DNA from: Cornus controversa
Lineage: Eukaryota > Streptophyta > Magnoliopsida > Cornales > Cornaceae
Assembly (NCBI GenBank): GCA_026545225.1
Contig: CM048853.1
Location: 16,184,755 to 16,248,754 of the forward strand
Length of the DNA: 64,000 nucleotides
Reading direction: 5' to 3'
Each line of letters starts with the position of its first letter. The first letter of the stretch is position 1. Of this stretch, positions 1 through 10,263 are shown one piece after another. A program made the position numbers and the translations under genes. Under the pieces are notes generated by a model. That model did not search any database, was not told where the DNA came from, and saw only the letters and a list, made by a program, of their open reading frames with translations.

Positions 1-964
1 TCTCTTCTGGATCGTCCACCGGTGGTGGTATATCTACATGCTCTCCTCCCTGGGCCAACCGAGATACCTCACCAGGCGCCGCTATGACTCTCTGGTGCAT
101 ATGAGATCGACTCAGGTTCCAGTCATGCGTGCCATAATGAAGATCACGTGGAAAGGCAAGCTCGTCCTCATGGACTGCATACCCCTGTGACACAAGCAAC
201 TGATGAATAATGGTAGGGAATGGAAACTCCCAGTCACTTGCACTGTCTGGTGCCTTGGCCATAACTTTGGAATAGAATTTCTCCATCTGGCCCCAGACAA
301 TCTGTGGGAATGACAGCCAATGCCCAAAATGTATAGCATATAAGGCTCTGAGGAACTCTTGACGTCTTTCGGTTTTATGTCCAATTGGACATACATTCTT
401 GAGTAGCACAGCGTCAAGGAACCATAAATGATTTGGCATTGAAGACTTTGAAGCTGCATTCCTTTTCGGCCCAGAAAATTGGTTGGCACACAATCGTGCA
501 ACCACATTGCCCACCGATAACTCGTCGGGTAAAGGAGTATAGATATGAGATAAATCAGCTGGGCATTCATGAGGACAACCTATGGCAATGGCAATGGATG
601 ACATGTCCACTCGAACTATTGTTCCATCTACGGAAGAAGTAAGCACATCCCGCTCATCAGGTTTCGGCATTAAGTTCTGATAAAATACCTTGACAAGCCT
701 CGGGTAAATGGTAGATGAGAGTGGAACAAAAATGGATGCCGACCGACGACGACGGACGTCGGAATTCCCCCACCGTGTCTCAGGAAACATACCATAAAGT
801 TCGGCTATGTCAAACGTTGTTTCAAAATTCAACGCCCTTGGATGCCATCTCTCTTGAATACCATCTCGGCGAGATCGTGAAGAACCTGTGGTTGGATCAT
901 GCCTCGCTCGGCGAGGATTACGTGAACTTGAAGCATCTTGGTGACTTGCTCTCTTTGGTGCCAT
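1..964 (-). pseudogene. E3 ORF2, partial and broken
   Basis: Starts at the ATG complementary to 962-964 with MAPKRAS-like residues, matching ORF2 of E4 (8744-9886) closely, and runs off the left edge. It belongs to the class annotated in plants as putative plant transposon protein, the usual second ORF of Athila elements. It is a fossil copy with a few breaks. See the E4 copy for domain description. Confidence 0.8.
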
Positions 965-1372
965 AGAAATAGAAAAAGTGTGGTTGAGGAATTAAATCGA
1001 ACACTTGGTGTGCACAATTCTTTTGTATCCTTCAACCTCCTTTTTTCGACAATTTTTCTACCCAAATCGAACAAGTAATTGCACCAAATTGATCCCCCAA
1101 ACTTGGTCTTCAAAAGCCCTCAAAAATATTTGAACAATTTCTTCAAGGAAAAACTTCACTTACTTTGATGTTGAACTTGAAAAAGTGTGAGCTTCCTTTG
1201 AGAACTAGTGATTTTTGATCCAATTTGATGTTGAAGTTGATGTTGATCAATGTTGAATTCTTGTATAATAATCACTAATTGAAGAAATTAGTTTTCCGGA
1301 TGATGTAGGACTTGAATTGGAGTTCAAAGAGGCTTAGGATGCATGGAGTAGCTTTAAACTTGGAGAAGGAGT

Positions 1373-1381
1373 CTTTATATA
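1373..1381 (-). promoter_or_regulatory. TATA box of putative internal ORF2 promoter (E3)
   Basis: On the minus strand this reads TATATAAAG. It lies just downstream of the palindrome array and about 410 bp upstream of the ORF2 ATG. The same box is at the matching place in E1 (38958) and, as TATAAAT, in E4 (8327). Promoter function is inferred from position and conservation. Confidence 0.5.
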
Positions 1382-1414
1382 GAAGATGGTCTCGGCCAGC
1401 CCAAAAATTGCCTT

Positions 1415-1526
1415 GGGCGATCGATCCCCCCAAGGATGGGCGATCGATCGCCCACCTGGTGGTGATCATCCTTACAAAATATGGAGGGGCGATCGATCCC
1501 CCTCAATTGGGGCGATCGATCCCCCC
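1415..1526 (-). repeat. GATCGATCGCCC palindrome array (E3)
   Basis: Four copies of a GATCGATC-centred palindrome with C/G-rich arms (for example GGGCGATCGATCGCCC at 1438-1453), spaced about 20 to 50 bp apart. Homologous arrays occur in E4, E5 and E1 at the same place relative to the TATA box. Likely a cis-regulatory or structured RNA element rather than coding sequence. Confidence 0.75.
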
Positions 1527-1931
1527 TCCTGAAGACCTGTTGACCCTCCATCGCCCAAGTTCGACCGAACCTTGATAATTTTGAGTCTCCATCGCCCAAG
1601 GTCGATCGAGAGCACGATTTTTCACCCGTCTTGAGTCCAAATACCTCGGTACACCTCTTGGCATCCTCCGGAAGAAACTTATACATTAAAAACTCAAAGA
1701 AAAAACATTAAAACGCAACTAGAATTGAAGAAAAACTTAAGAAAACTAAAACTAAAAATTAAAATTAAAGAAAAGTAAAAGAAATAAAGGATAGGAATAC
1801 ATACAAAACCTACAATTTAACGTTCGTAGGAGACGATTGACTCTCCGAAGGGATTAAGTCGGATAGACGGGATCCGTCAAGTCGACGGACTCCACGTCTC
1901 TTCTTGGCACACATCCTTCCACACAATGTTT

Positions 1932-1936
1932 CAACC
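1932..1936. repeat. Target-site duplication of E4, left copy
   Basis: CAACC, repeated at 13062-13066 directly after the 3' LTR of E4. A 5-bp duplication is normal for Ty3/gypsy integration. Confidence 0.9.
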
Positions 1937-3444
1937 TGATCGGCGTTGAATGTTACGCATTCTAGCCTCTTAACTTATGTATTTTATTCTCTTAGTGATA
2001 GATTATTTTGTTATTTTACTTTGTTTTAGTGTTTTCTGTATTTTCAGGGCCTTAATGATTATTTCAGTTAAAACCAGAATTTTGGGCTTTTAAAGAAGAC
2101 ATCCAAGATGGTGAGATGAAGCCTACATCAAGGAGATTCACTCAACCATTTATTTCAACTCAAATCAGCCCAAGGAAGAGGTCCAAGAGAATTACAGCTG
2201 CTTAAGAAGGTTTCGGGCCTGAAGCCCAAATCTGCGCATAATGCAGTCTTAATCCCGTTTTGGAAAACGGACCAGAAGTCTTATTTCCGAGCCTCAAATC
2301 GACATTATTTCCGCGTTGGGTTGAACGAAATTTGATTCTGCACACTTTTGTATTTCACGAAAATTCCGTAAATCGGACTTCTAGTGGGTCAAAAGTTGGG
2401 CCGAAGTCAGCAGGAAAAACCCACCTGATTAGTGCTGCGGGAAACCCTAATTAATTCCTAAGTGGATTAGGACTTTGGTGTATTCTCTTGGGGAATAAAG
2501 GGAAGGCTTGGCAGCAGTTTTGAGAGAGCTTAGACAGAGAGATTGGAGAGTCTGAGAGGGCTGAAGAGAACAGAACATATTGCAGAGCCATTGGAGAACG
2601 AAGTCATACGCGTAATTCAGAAAGATGATGTCTTCTTCCTCAACAGTTGAAGCTTCTTCTTCTACCATGAGCGGCTAGTTCATCCACTAGGGTTTTGATG
2701 TAGCCCTAACAAAGCATCAATGGTTTGATTGTTTTAATTATTGGGGACCTTTATATACATGCATAGATTGTGTAATTGTGAGGATTCTTATTAATGAATT
2801 GAGCAATAAAAGTCTTGTAAATTCAATCTCAATGATTTCTTATCTTGTCTTAGATATTTAGTTGTTGTTATTGAACTCAATCTCTTTTGTTTTCTGTGAT
2901 CATGAGAGAGATTATTACACAATGGTAATCACTGAATATATTGTTATGAGCTTTGATGGATTATGCCTAGAGAAGATGAACCATACTGCACCCTAGATTA
3001 GAGTAGTTAGGCAGATGGCCCATGCCAATCGAAGATAGTCCATGGCTTAGCCTTAATCATATGTTATCTTCTTGACGGATGAAGGTGAGCTTGTAGCCAC
3101 CGACACCACTTATGCATGATGTAATTCCCCTATAGTTGATTCAATTGACCATTGATTGTGGAGTTAGTGGTGAAGTCAAACACCCTAGGTTTCTCTCTTA
3201 TTATCTTCATTATCTGTTTACCTTTGATTTATTTTATTTTATCTTTTTAATTAGTTAAAAATCAGAATTCTTTTCTTATAAATTTAATTAGAATTAGTTC
3301 TGTGTTCCAACTCATCAGAACATAATCCCTGAGGTACGATACCCATTCCTTTCGATAGCCCTATTCTGCAAGGAATTCGTTCTATTGCGAAGTGTGGTAA
3401 TTTTTAATTGATATACTTTTTGAGTCACACTCACACACGAATCA
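1937..3444 (+). repeat. E4 5' LTR
   Basis: Begins TGATCGGCGTTG and ends ACACGAATCA (TG...CA). Contains AATAAA at 2805-2810, a plausible polyadenylation signal in R. The last 500 bp, including a GGTACGATACCC block near 3333, are strongly conserved among all LTRs of this family in the window. A short open frame around 2447-2668 on the minus strand is simply part of the LTR. Confidence 0.95.
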
Positions 3445-3449
3445 ATTTT

Positions 3450-3467
3450 TGGCGCCGTTGCCGGGGA
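3450..3467 (+). other. E4 primer binding site (tRNA-Asp)
   Basis: TGGCGCCGTTGCCGGGGA, five bases after the LTR end, is fully complementary to the 18 3'-terminal bases of plant tRNA-Asp(GTC) including CCA. This primer use is typical of Athila elements. Confidence 0.95.
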
Positions 3468-3588
3468 TTATCTATTTGATTGATTGGATTTTACAGAATT
3501 AGTTTTAATTGGATTTTTAGTTTAGGAAATTTTTATATTTTATTTTTATTCTTGTTTTTGTTTTCTTTTCAGGTGCTTTTGGTAATAT

Positions 3589-6500
3589 ATGCAAGGTCGT
3601 CGTTCTGTGGCTGATCCTTTGATACCTCTTGATCCTGAGCCTGAACGTACTCTTAGACAACAGAGGAACATCCCTGTTGACACCAGTGTGCAAGAGGAAG
3701 AAATAATTGAAGACATGGCAGAAGAGAGGAATAATAACCTTGTTCCTAATGCTGATGGAGAAAGAGCTAGATTGCTTAGGGACTACTATGTTCCTGAAAC
3801 ATATACCTCGCCAGCAGGTTTTCAACTGCCCAATGTCACAGCACAGAATTATGAGATCAAGTCCAGCATTATTCAGATGCTACCATCTTATTTTGGGCTG
3901 ACTCAAGAAGACCCTTACAAGCATCTGGATGACTTCATTGAAGTGTGCTCAACTACAAAAATTCACAACTTCTCTGAAGATGCTTTCAGAATGAGACTTT
4001 TTCCATTCTCTTTGAAAGACAAAGCAAAGTATTGGTTCAACTCCCTACCGGCTGGTTCTATCACGACTTGGACTCAGATGCAACATGAGTTTCTCAAGAA
4101 GTATTTTCCGATAGGGAAGACCAATCAGTTCAGACGTGCTATCACTGGTTTCTCCCAACATGAGGGGGAACAATTTTATGAGACATGGGAAAGATTCAAG
4201 GACCTTCTTAGGAAGTGTCCCCATCATCAAGTTCCTAAGTGGCAACTAGTGCAGAGTTTTCATGAAGGGCTCACAGAAGCCAACAGACAGATGGTTGATG
4301 CGTCATGTGGAGGTACTTTTATGTTGAAGAGTGAAGAAGAGGCATGGACCTTATTTGAAAATCTTAGTGACAACTCTCTACAACATGTGTCCTCTACTCG
4401 TTCTAGCAGACCTGCCACTACCAGGAAGACTGATGGGATTTTTGAGGTTGGTGCTTCAGAAGCTATGCCAACTGATATTGATTTAATTGCACAGAAGGTA
4501 GCAGCAATTATGGCTGCCAATCAAACTCCTTCTGCTTCAAATTCTTCATTGCTAGGCCCGTGTGAATTCTGCTCTAGTCCTATGCATAATGTGAGCAATT
4601 GTCCTTCAATGGGGCAATTTTCTGATATTCAACATGAGCAAGTTCAAGCTACTTTCACTGGACCAATGAATCCTCCACGAGGTAATACTTACAATCCCAC
4701 ATGGAGGAATCATCCTGGGTTTTCTTACAGTAACCAAGGGGCAGCAATGCAACCATCATATCAACCTAGGACTTTTGTGCCTCAACAGCAATATCAAACA
4801 CAAAGTCCTATGGCCCAAAGAATTTCTGCTATTGAAGACAAGCTGACTCTTACCTTGTCTAAATTTGACAAGCTTGATTCTCTTATAGAGACAGTGCAAG
4901 CTACTGCAGCAACAGTACAATCTACAGTTCAGCTAGTGCACTCGCATTCTCAATCCATTGCCAAACTGGAATCTCAGTTTGGACAGCTTGCTACTTCATT
5001 GAGTAGAAGAGAAGAAGGGAAGCTCCCTAGTCAACCAATTGCTAATCCAAGAGGGATGCAAGCTTCCACAAGCAACCCACACCATGAGCAAGTTCAAGCC
5101 ATTACCACTTTGAGAAGTGGGAAAATAATTGACAATAAGGTGGGTGAGAAGAAAGAAGAAGAAAAAGTGATCACAAGTCCAAGTGCTGAAATTCCTTATG
5201 AGCCCAAGGCTCCTTTCCCACAACGTTTTCTTGAAGCATCTAAGTTGGGGAAGCAAGGGGACAAGCTGCATGACATGATGGAGGTGTTTCGCCAAGTGAA
5301 GATTAATTTGCCACTCCTTGATGCCATCAAGCAAATTCCTCCTTATGCAAAATTTTTGAAGGACTTGTGCACTCAGAAAAGGCGTTCTAAAAGCCATGTG
5401 CCAAAGAAAGTAATGCTGCCACAACAAGTAAGTTCAATAATTCAGCAGTGTACTCCTCCCAAGTACAAAGATCCTGGTGCTCCAACTATCTCATGCATTA
5501 TTGGGGAGCACCATGTGGATAAAGCTCTTCTTGATTTGGGTGCAAGTGTGAATTTGCTACCCTATTCAGTTTACTTACAATTGGGCTTGGGAGAATTGAA
5601 GCCTACCTCGGTGGTATTACAATTTGCAGACAGATCAACAAAGCAACCCCGAGGAATCATAGAAGATGTGCTCATTAAAGTGGACAAGTTCTACTTTCCT
5701 GTTGATTTCATTGTACTTGACACTGAGCCGGTTCACAATCCGAAGAGGCACATTCCTGTGATCCTTGGTCGACCTTTCTTAGCTACTGCTGATGCTTGCA
5801 TAAATTGTAGGTCAGGGATCATGGATATTTCCTTTGGCAACATGAATGTCAAGCTTAATGTGTTCAATGCTATCCAACACCCTCCAGATCAGAGTGATGT
5901 GTTCTCCATGGATGATATTGATGAATGTGTGGAGGAATTTGTTTCATCCTCTATATCTCGAAACTCCCTGGAGGTATGTAAGTCATTTTATGACTTTGAA
6001 AACACTAATGATGAAGGTTTGTGTGAAGAGGTGCATGCTATGCTGGAAGTGGATGCTATTCAGAATACTCCACCATGGAGAATTCCAATTGAGCCACTAC
6101 CTTTTCTCTCTAGCACTCCCTTAGTGCCTTCATTGGAGTCCCCTCCAGAATTAGAGTTGAAGCCTTTGCCTGACAAATTGAAGTATGTATTCTTGGGGGC
6201 ACAGAAAACTCTTCCTGTTATAATTGCCTCTGATCTGACAGAAATTCAAGAGAAGAGCTTAGTAGAGGTTTTATACCAACATCGGGAAGCAATTGGATGG
6301 AGTGTTGCTGATCTTAAGGGCATTGATCCCTCAATTTGCATGCACAAAATCCATTTGGAAGAAGGATGTAAGCCAACTAGAGATGCTCAGAGGCGGTTGA
6401 ACCCCAACATGAAGGAGGTGGTAAAGAAAGAGGTGGTCAAGTTACTTGATGCAGGAATCATTTATCCAATTTCTGATAGCACATGGGTGAGTCCGACACA

Positions 6501-7854
6501 AGTGGTTCCAAAGAAATCTGGTCTTACCATTGTCCCTAACTCCATGGGAGAGCTTGTCCCACAACGTACTGCCACAGGTTGGCGTGTTTGCATTGATTAC
6601 AGAAAGCTCAACTCTACGACAAGGAAAGATCACTTCCCCCTTCCATTCATTGACCAAATACTTGAAAGGTTAGCTGGTCAGAGTTATTATTGCTTTCTGG
6701 ATGGCTACTCTGGTTATAACCAAGTAGCTATGGATCCAGAAGATCAAGAGAAGACCACTTTCACTTGTCCCTTTGGTACTTTTGCGTATCGTCGTATGCC
6801 TTTTGGATTATGTAATGCTCCGGCTACATTCCAGAGGTGTATGATGGCCATCTTTTCTGACATGGTGGAAAAATTCTTGGAGGTGTTTATGGATGATTTC
6901 TCTGTTTTTGGATCATCTTTTGAACATTGTTTGAGCAATTTATCACTTGTGCTTCAAAGATGCCGAGAACGGAATCTGGTACTTAGTTGGGAGAAGAGCC
7001 ATTTTATGGTGAAAGAAGGTATTGTATTGGGCCATATTGTTTCAGAGAGGGGCATTGAAGTTGATAAAGCAAAGATTGACCTAATTGCAACTCTGCCTCA
7101 TCCAACTTCGGTAAGGCAAGTTCGATCTTTCTTAGGCCATGCCGGGTTCTATAGAAGATTCATCAAGGATTTCAGTAAAGTAGCTCGACCATTGTGCCAT
7201 TTGTTATCTAAAGATGTTCCCTTTATCTTTGATGAAGAGTGCGTGAAAGCTTTTGAAAAGCTTCGATCTCTGTTATCCTCGGCACCAATCATGCAGTCTC
7301 CAAAATGGGTTGTACCTTTTGAAATCATGTGTGATGCCTCTGATTATGCAGTGGGAGCCGTGTTGGGACAGAGAGAAGAGAAACGACCACATGTCATCTA
7401 CTACGCTAGTAAGACTCTCTCTGATGCTCAACTCAATTATACAACCACAGAGAAAGAACTTCTAGCTGTAGTGTTTGCCTTGGACAAGTTTCGTTCTTAT
7501 TTATTAGGATCCAAGGTGGTTGTCTATTCTGATCATGCAGCATTGAGACATTTATTGGCAAAGAAAGAAACCAAACCGCGTCTTATTCGGTGGATTTTAT
7601 TGCTGCAAGAATTTGATTTGGAGATAAAAGACAAAAAGGGGACGGAGAATGTGGTTGCAGATCATTTATCTCGAATCGAGTTTGAGCCGGTGATCGATGC
7701 ACTACCAATTCGAGACTCATTCCCGGATGAGCAATTGTTTGGAATCACGTTGATGAAAGTGAATGGCCAAAGGTTGAAACATTGTGTGGAAGGATGTGTG
7801 CCAAGAAGAGACGTGGAGTCCGTCGACTTGACGGATCCCATCTATCCGACTTAA
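3589..7854 (+). CDS. E4 Gag-Pol polyprotein (Gag, protease, RT, RNase H)
   Basis: Single 1421-residue frame. Gag core at about residues 60-270 (LRDYYVPETY onward, then AKYWFNSLPAGSITTW); a zinc-knuckle-like CX2CX4HX4C at 325-338 (CEFC...H....C); a heptad-rich segment near 410-470; an aspartic protease of the Athila type with DLGAS at 649-653; reverse transcriptase from about 940 with [10 protein letters not shown] near 1038 and the catalytic FMDD at 1100-1103; RNase H with [10 protein letters not shown] at 1248, TEKELLAVV near 1288 and [11 protein letters not shown] at 1314. It would make virus-like particles, process them and copy RNA to cDNA in the cytoplasm. No integrase zinc finger or catalytic core is seen before the stop. 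Gag and Pol share one frame, so no frameshift is needed. Start chosen because ATG 3589 follows the leader and the sequence is conserved with E1 and E3 from this point. Confidence 0.93.
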   Translation: MQGRRSVADPLIPLDPEPERTLRQQRNIPVDTSVQEEEIIEDMAEERNNNLVPNADGERARLLRDYYVPETYTSPAGFQLPNVTAQNYEIKSSIIQMLPSYFGLTQEDPYKHLDDFIEVCSTTKIHNFSEDAFRMRLFPFSLKDKAKYWFNSLPAGSITTWTQMQHEFLKKYFPIGKTNQFRRAITGFSQHEGEQFYETWERFKDLLRKCPHHQVPKWQLVQSFHEGLTEANRQMVDASCGGTFMLKSEEEAWTLFENLSDNSLQHVSSTRSSRPATTRKTDGIFEVGASEAMPTDIDLIAQKVAAIMAANQTPSASNSSLLGPCEFCSSPMHNVSNCPSMGQFSDIQHEQVQATFTGPMNPPRGNTYNPTWRNHPGFSYSNQGAAMQPSYQPRTFVPQQQYQTQSPMAQRISAIEDKLTLTLSKFDKLDSLIETVQATAATVQSTVQLVHSHSQSIAKLESQFGQLATSLSRREEGKLPSQPIANPRGMQASTSNPHHEQVQAITTLRSGKIIDNKVGEKKEEEKVITSPSAEIPYEPKAPFPQRFLEASKLGKQGDKLHDMMEVFRQVKINLPLLDAIKQIPPYAKFLKDLCTQKRRSKSHVPKKVMLPQQVSSIIQQCTPPKYKDPGAPTISCIIGEHHVDKALLDLGASVNLLPYSVYLQLGLGELKPTSVVLQFADRSTKQPRGIIEDVLIKVDKFYFPVDFIVLDTEPVHNPKRHIPVILGRPFLATADACINCRSGIMDISFGNMNVKLNVFNAIQHPPDQSDVFSMDDIDECVEEFVSSSISRNSLEVCKSFYDFENTNDEGLCEEVHAMLEVDAIQNTPPWRIPIEPLPFLSSTPLVPSLESPPELELKPLPDKLKYVFLGAQKTLPVIIASDLTEIQEKSLVEVLYQHREAIGWSVADLKGIDPSICMHKIHLEEGCKPTRDAQRRLNPNMKEVVKKEVVKLLDAGIIYPISDSTWVSPTQVVPKKSGLTIVPNSMGELVPQRTATGWRVCIDYRKLNSTTRKDHFPLPFIDQILERLAGQSYYCFLDGYSGYNQVAMDPEDQEKTTFTCPFGTFAYRRMPFGLCNAPATFQRCMMAIFSDMVEKFLEVFMDDFSVFGSSFEHCLSNLSLVLQRCRERNLVLSWEKSHFMVKEGIVLGHIVSERGIEVDKAKIDLIATLPHPTSVRQVRSFLGHAGFYRRFIKDFSKVARPLCHLLSKDVPFIFDEECVKAFEKLRSLLSSAPIMQSPKWVVPFEIMCDASDYAVGAVLGQREEKRPHVIYYASKTLSDAQLNYTTTEKELLAVVFALDKFRSYLLGSKVVVYSDHAALRHLLAKKETKPRLIRWILLLQEFDLEIKDKKGTENVVADHLSRIEFEPVIDALPIRDSFPDEQLFGITLMKVNGQRLKHCVEGCVPRRDVESVDLTDPIYPT

Positions 7855-8186
7855 TCCCTTCGGAGAGTCAATCGTCTCCTACGGACGTTAAATAGTAGGT
7901 TTTGTATGTATTTCTATACTTTATTTCGTTTAGTTTTCTTTAATTTTAATTTTTGATTCTAGTTTTCTTAGGTTTTTCTTCAATTCTAGTTGCGTTTTAA
8001 TGTTTTTTCTTTGAGTTTTTGATGTATAAGTTGCTTCCGGAGGATGCCAAGAGGTGTACCGAGGTATTCGGACTCAAGACGGGTGAAAAATCGTGCTCTC
8101 GGTCGACCTTGGGCGATGGAGACTCAAAAATATCAAGTCTCGGTCGAACTTGGGCGATGGAGGGTCAAACAGGCCTTCAGGGGGGA

Positions 8187-8293
8187 GATCGATCGCCCCA
8201 GTCAAGGGGGATCGATCGCCCCATGGGAATTCTTGAAGATCCCCACCAGCAGGTGGGCGATCGATCGCCCACTCCAAGGGGGATCGATCGCCC
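8187..8293 (+). repeat. GATCGATCGCCC palindrome array (E4)
   Basis: Four copies at 8187-8198, 8210-8221, 8255-8270 (perfect 16-bp palindrome GGGCGATCGATCGCCC) and 8282-8293. The first pair and the last pair are similarly spaced, suggesting a duplicated two-copy unit. Confidence 0.85.
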
Positions 8294-8326
8294 AAGGGTA
8301 TAGAGGGGCTGGCCGAAAGTTTGCTC

Positions 8327-8333
8327 TATAAAT
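8327..8333 (+). promoter_or_regulatory. TATA box of putative internal ORF2 promoter (E4)
   Basis: TATAAAT in the context GCTCTATAAATGG, 34 bp after the palindrome array and about 410 bp before the ORF2 ATG. The TATA is kept in E1 and E3 although surrounding bases differ, which favours function. Confidence 0.55.
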
Positions 8334-8743
8334 GGACTCCTTATCCTATTTGGTTGCTACTACTTACATCTTCTACCTCTTTGAACTCCAATTCAAGTCC
8401 TATATCATCCGGAAAACTAATTTCTTCAATTAGTGATTATTATACAAGGATTCAACATTGATCAACATCAACTTCAACATCAAAGTGGATCAAAAATCAC
8501 TAGTTCTCAAAGGAAGCTCACACTTTTTCAAGTTCAACATCAAAGAAAGTGAAGTTTTTCCTAGAAGAAATTGTTCAAATCTTTTTGAGGGCTTTTGAAG
8601 ACCAAGTTTGGGGGATCAAATTGGTGCAAATACTTGTTCGATTTGGGTGGAAAAATTGCCGAAAAAAGGAGGTTGAAGGTTACAAAAGAATTGTGCACAC
8701 CAAGTGTTCGATTTAATTCCTCAACTACACTTTTTCTACTTCT

Positions 8744-9886
8744 ATGGCACCAAAGAGAGCAAGTCACCAAGATGCTTCAAGTTCACGTAATCCTCGCCGA
8801 GCGAGGAATGATCCGACCACAGGTTCTTCACAATCTCGCCGAGACGGTATTCAAGAGAGATGGCATCCAAGGGCGTTGAACTATGAAACAACGTTTGACA
8901 TAGCCGAACTTTATGGTATGTTTCCCGAGACACGATGGGGGATTTCCGACATCCATCGTCGTCGGTCGGCATCCATTTTTGTTCCACTCTCATCTACTAT
9001 TTACCCGAGGCTTGTCAAGGTATTTTATCAAAACTTAATACCAAAACCTGATGAGCGGGATGTGCTTACTTCTTCCGTAGATGGAACAATAGTTCGAGTT
9101 GACATGTCATCCATTGCCATTGCCATGGGTTGTCCTCATGAATGCCCAGCTGATTTATCTCATATCTACACTCCTTTACCCGACGAGTTGTCGGTGGGCA
9201 ATGTGGTTGCACGATTGTGTGCCAACCAATTTTCTGGGCCGAAAAGGAATGCAGCTTCAAAGTCTTCAATGCCAAATCATTTATGGTTCCTTGACGCTGT
9301 GCTACTCAAGAATGTATGTCCAATTGGACATAAAACCGAAAGACGTCAAGAGTTCCTCAGAGCCTTATATGCCATACATTTTGGGCATTGGCTGTCATTC
9401 CCACAGATTGTCTGGGGCCAGATGGAGAAATTCTATTCCAAGGGGTATGCAGTCCACGAGGACGAGCTTGCGTTTCCACATGACCTTCATTATGGCACGC
9501 ATGACTGGAACTTGAGTCGATCTCATATGCACCAGAGAGTCATAGCGGCGCCTGGTGAGGTATCTCGGTTGGCCCAAGGAGGAGAGCATGTAGATGTACC
9601 ACCACCGGTAGATGATCCAGAGGAGATGGAGGCAGAGGAAGAGGAAGTGCATGCACAGGCTGGTGGCCATGATTATCAATACTTAGAAGGGCAGATTGCT
9701 GGGTTGACAGCCCAGTTTGGCACCCTACAGACAGAGGTCTCCACACAGTTTGGTGCAATGAGAGCAGAGATGGCGGATCACTTTCGTGACACTCGCCAAG
9801 AGCAACTAGAGATGAGGAGGATGATGCGTGCACTGATGCGCCAAGCTAACTTAGATCCGGATGCTCAGTCACCACCACATCCTTGA
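8744..9886 (+). CDS. E4 ORF2, putative plant transposon protein (Athila second ORF)
   Basis: 380 residues, uninterrupted. A basic, Ser/Arg-rich N terminus (residues 1-35, APKRASHQ, RNPRRAR) is followed by a globular region of about 200 residues with ETRWGISDIHRRR and SMPNHLWFLDAVLLKN, then an acidic stretch at 290-302 (DDPEEMEAEEEE) and a strong coiled coil at about 312-368 (LEGQIAGLTAQFGTLQTEV...). No signal peptide, transmembrane segment or furin-like site is visible, so despite its env position I see no evidence that it is an envelope protein. Related proteins are annotated as putative plant transposon protein; the biochemical role is unknown. Copies with the same start are in E3, E1 and, more distantly, E2 and E6. 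Probably expressed from the internal promoter upstream, or by splicing. Confidence 0.85.
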   Translation: MAPKRASHQDASSSRNPRRARNDPTTGSSQSRRDGIQERWHPRALNYETTFDIAELYGMFPETRWGISDIHRRRSASIFVPLSSTIYPRLVKVFYQNLIPKPDERDVLTSSVDGTIVRVDMSSIAIAMGCPHECPADLSHIYTPLPDELSVGNVVARLCANQFSGPKRNAASKSSMPNHLWFLDAVLLKNVCPIGHKTERRQEFLRALYAIHFGHWLSFPQIVWGQMEKFYSKGYAVHEDELAFPHDLHYGTHDWNLSRSHMHQRVIAAPGEVSRLAQGGEHVDVPPPVDDPEEMEAEEEEVHAQAGGHDYQYLEGQIAGLTAQFGTLQTEVSTQFGAMRAEMADHFRDTRQEQLEMRRMMRALMRQANLDPDAQSPPHP

Positions 9887-10128
9887 CAGGAAGGTAACCA
9901 TCTTTTGTATATTATTTTATTTTTAGTTTTTCTGTTTAGTTTTTTTTTTTTGTAGTTAGATGTTTATAATTTGAAAAAAAAAAAAACAAAAATTGAAAAA
10001 TGGAAAAAAAATATTTTATTTTATTTTATTTTTTTTAAGGATTTTTCTCTTTCATATTTATTTTCACCCGTACTATTTTCACTTGATCTTTGGGGTATAG
10101 TGGTTTGTTTTGACAGGTTGAATCATCC

Positions 10129-10139
10129 AAGTTTGGGGG
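10129..10139 (+). other. Internal polypurine-like motif 1 (E4)
   Basis: AAGTTTGGGGG, identical to the motif that ends just before the 3' LTR (11541-11551). Homologues at 20768 (E5) and 44933 (E1). A further copy at 8604-8614 precedes ORF2. Confidence 0.55.
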
Positions 10140-10241
10140 TGTGCTTGCCTTGCCTTCATGCTAGTGATGTGCTCTATTTTCTTGCCACTACTCCTTGGTC
10201 CTGGTAACATCGTTCTTACTCTTCTCTATGCTTTAATTGGG

Positions 10242-10263
10242 TGTACATTGAGGACAATGTACA
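10242..10263 (+). other. Conserved hairpin before internal polypurine-like motif 2 (E4)
   Basis: Arms TGTACATTG and CAATGTACA with loop AGGA (9-bp perfect stem). Immediately followed by AAGTTTGGGGG at 10268-10278. Equivalent hairpins occur in E5, E1, E2 and E6, with different outer stem bases that still pair in E2 and E6. Confidence 0.7.

Larger units (their letters stand above)
1..1936 (-). mobile_element. E3, Athila-type LTR element, 3'-side piece (minus strand)
   Basis: This is the reverse complement of the same family as E4: from right to left it reads the end of pol, the palindrome array, a TATA box and ORF2, which runs off the window edge. It joins to 13062 once E4 is taken out, and the 5-bp direct repeat CAACC on both sides of E4 proves the interruption. 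The 3' LTR of E3 must lie left of the window. The copy is broken in several places and is older than E4 and E5, which sit inside it. Confidence 0.9.
7855..8743 (+). other. E4 spacer between pol and ORF2 (leader and internal promoter region)
   Basis: Non-coding. Contains two near-identical copies of a GGTCGACCTTGGGCGATG-type block (about 8098-8121 and 8139-8162), then the GATCGATC array (8187-8293), a TATA box (8327-8333) and an AT-rich leader to the ORF2 ATG. Two overlapping frames run through the array only because the repeats lack stops. The same layout is kept in E1, E3 and, in part, E5. Confidence 0.7.

Noticed and set aside
3450-3467. tRNA-Asp-like sequence as a possible tRNA gene
   Set aside because: Only the 18-base complement of the tRNA 3' end is present, directly after an LTR, so it is a primer site.
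8019-8331. Two overlapping open frames through the GATCGATCGCCC array
   Set aside because: They exist because the repeat units lack stops and repeat lengths keep frames open; sequence is not conserved as protein between E4, E1 and E5.
8744-9886. Retroviral-type envelope gene
   Set aside because: No signal peptide, transmembrane segment or cleavage site; soluble coiled-coil architecture instead.
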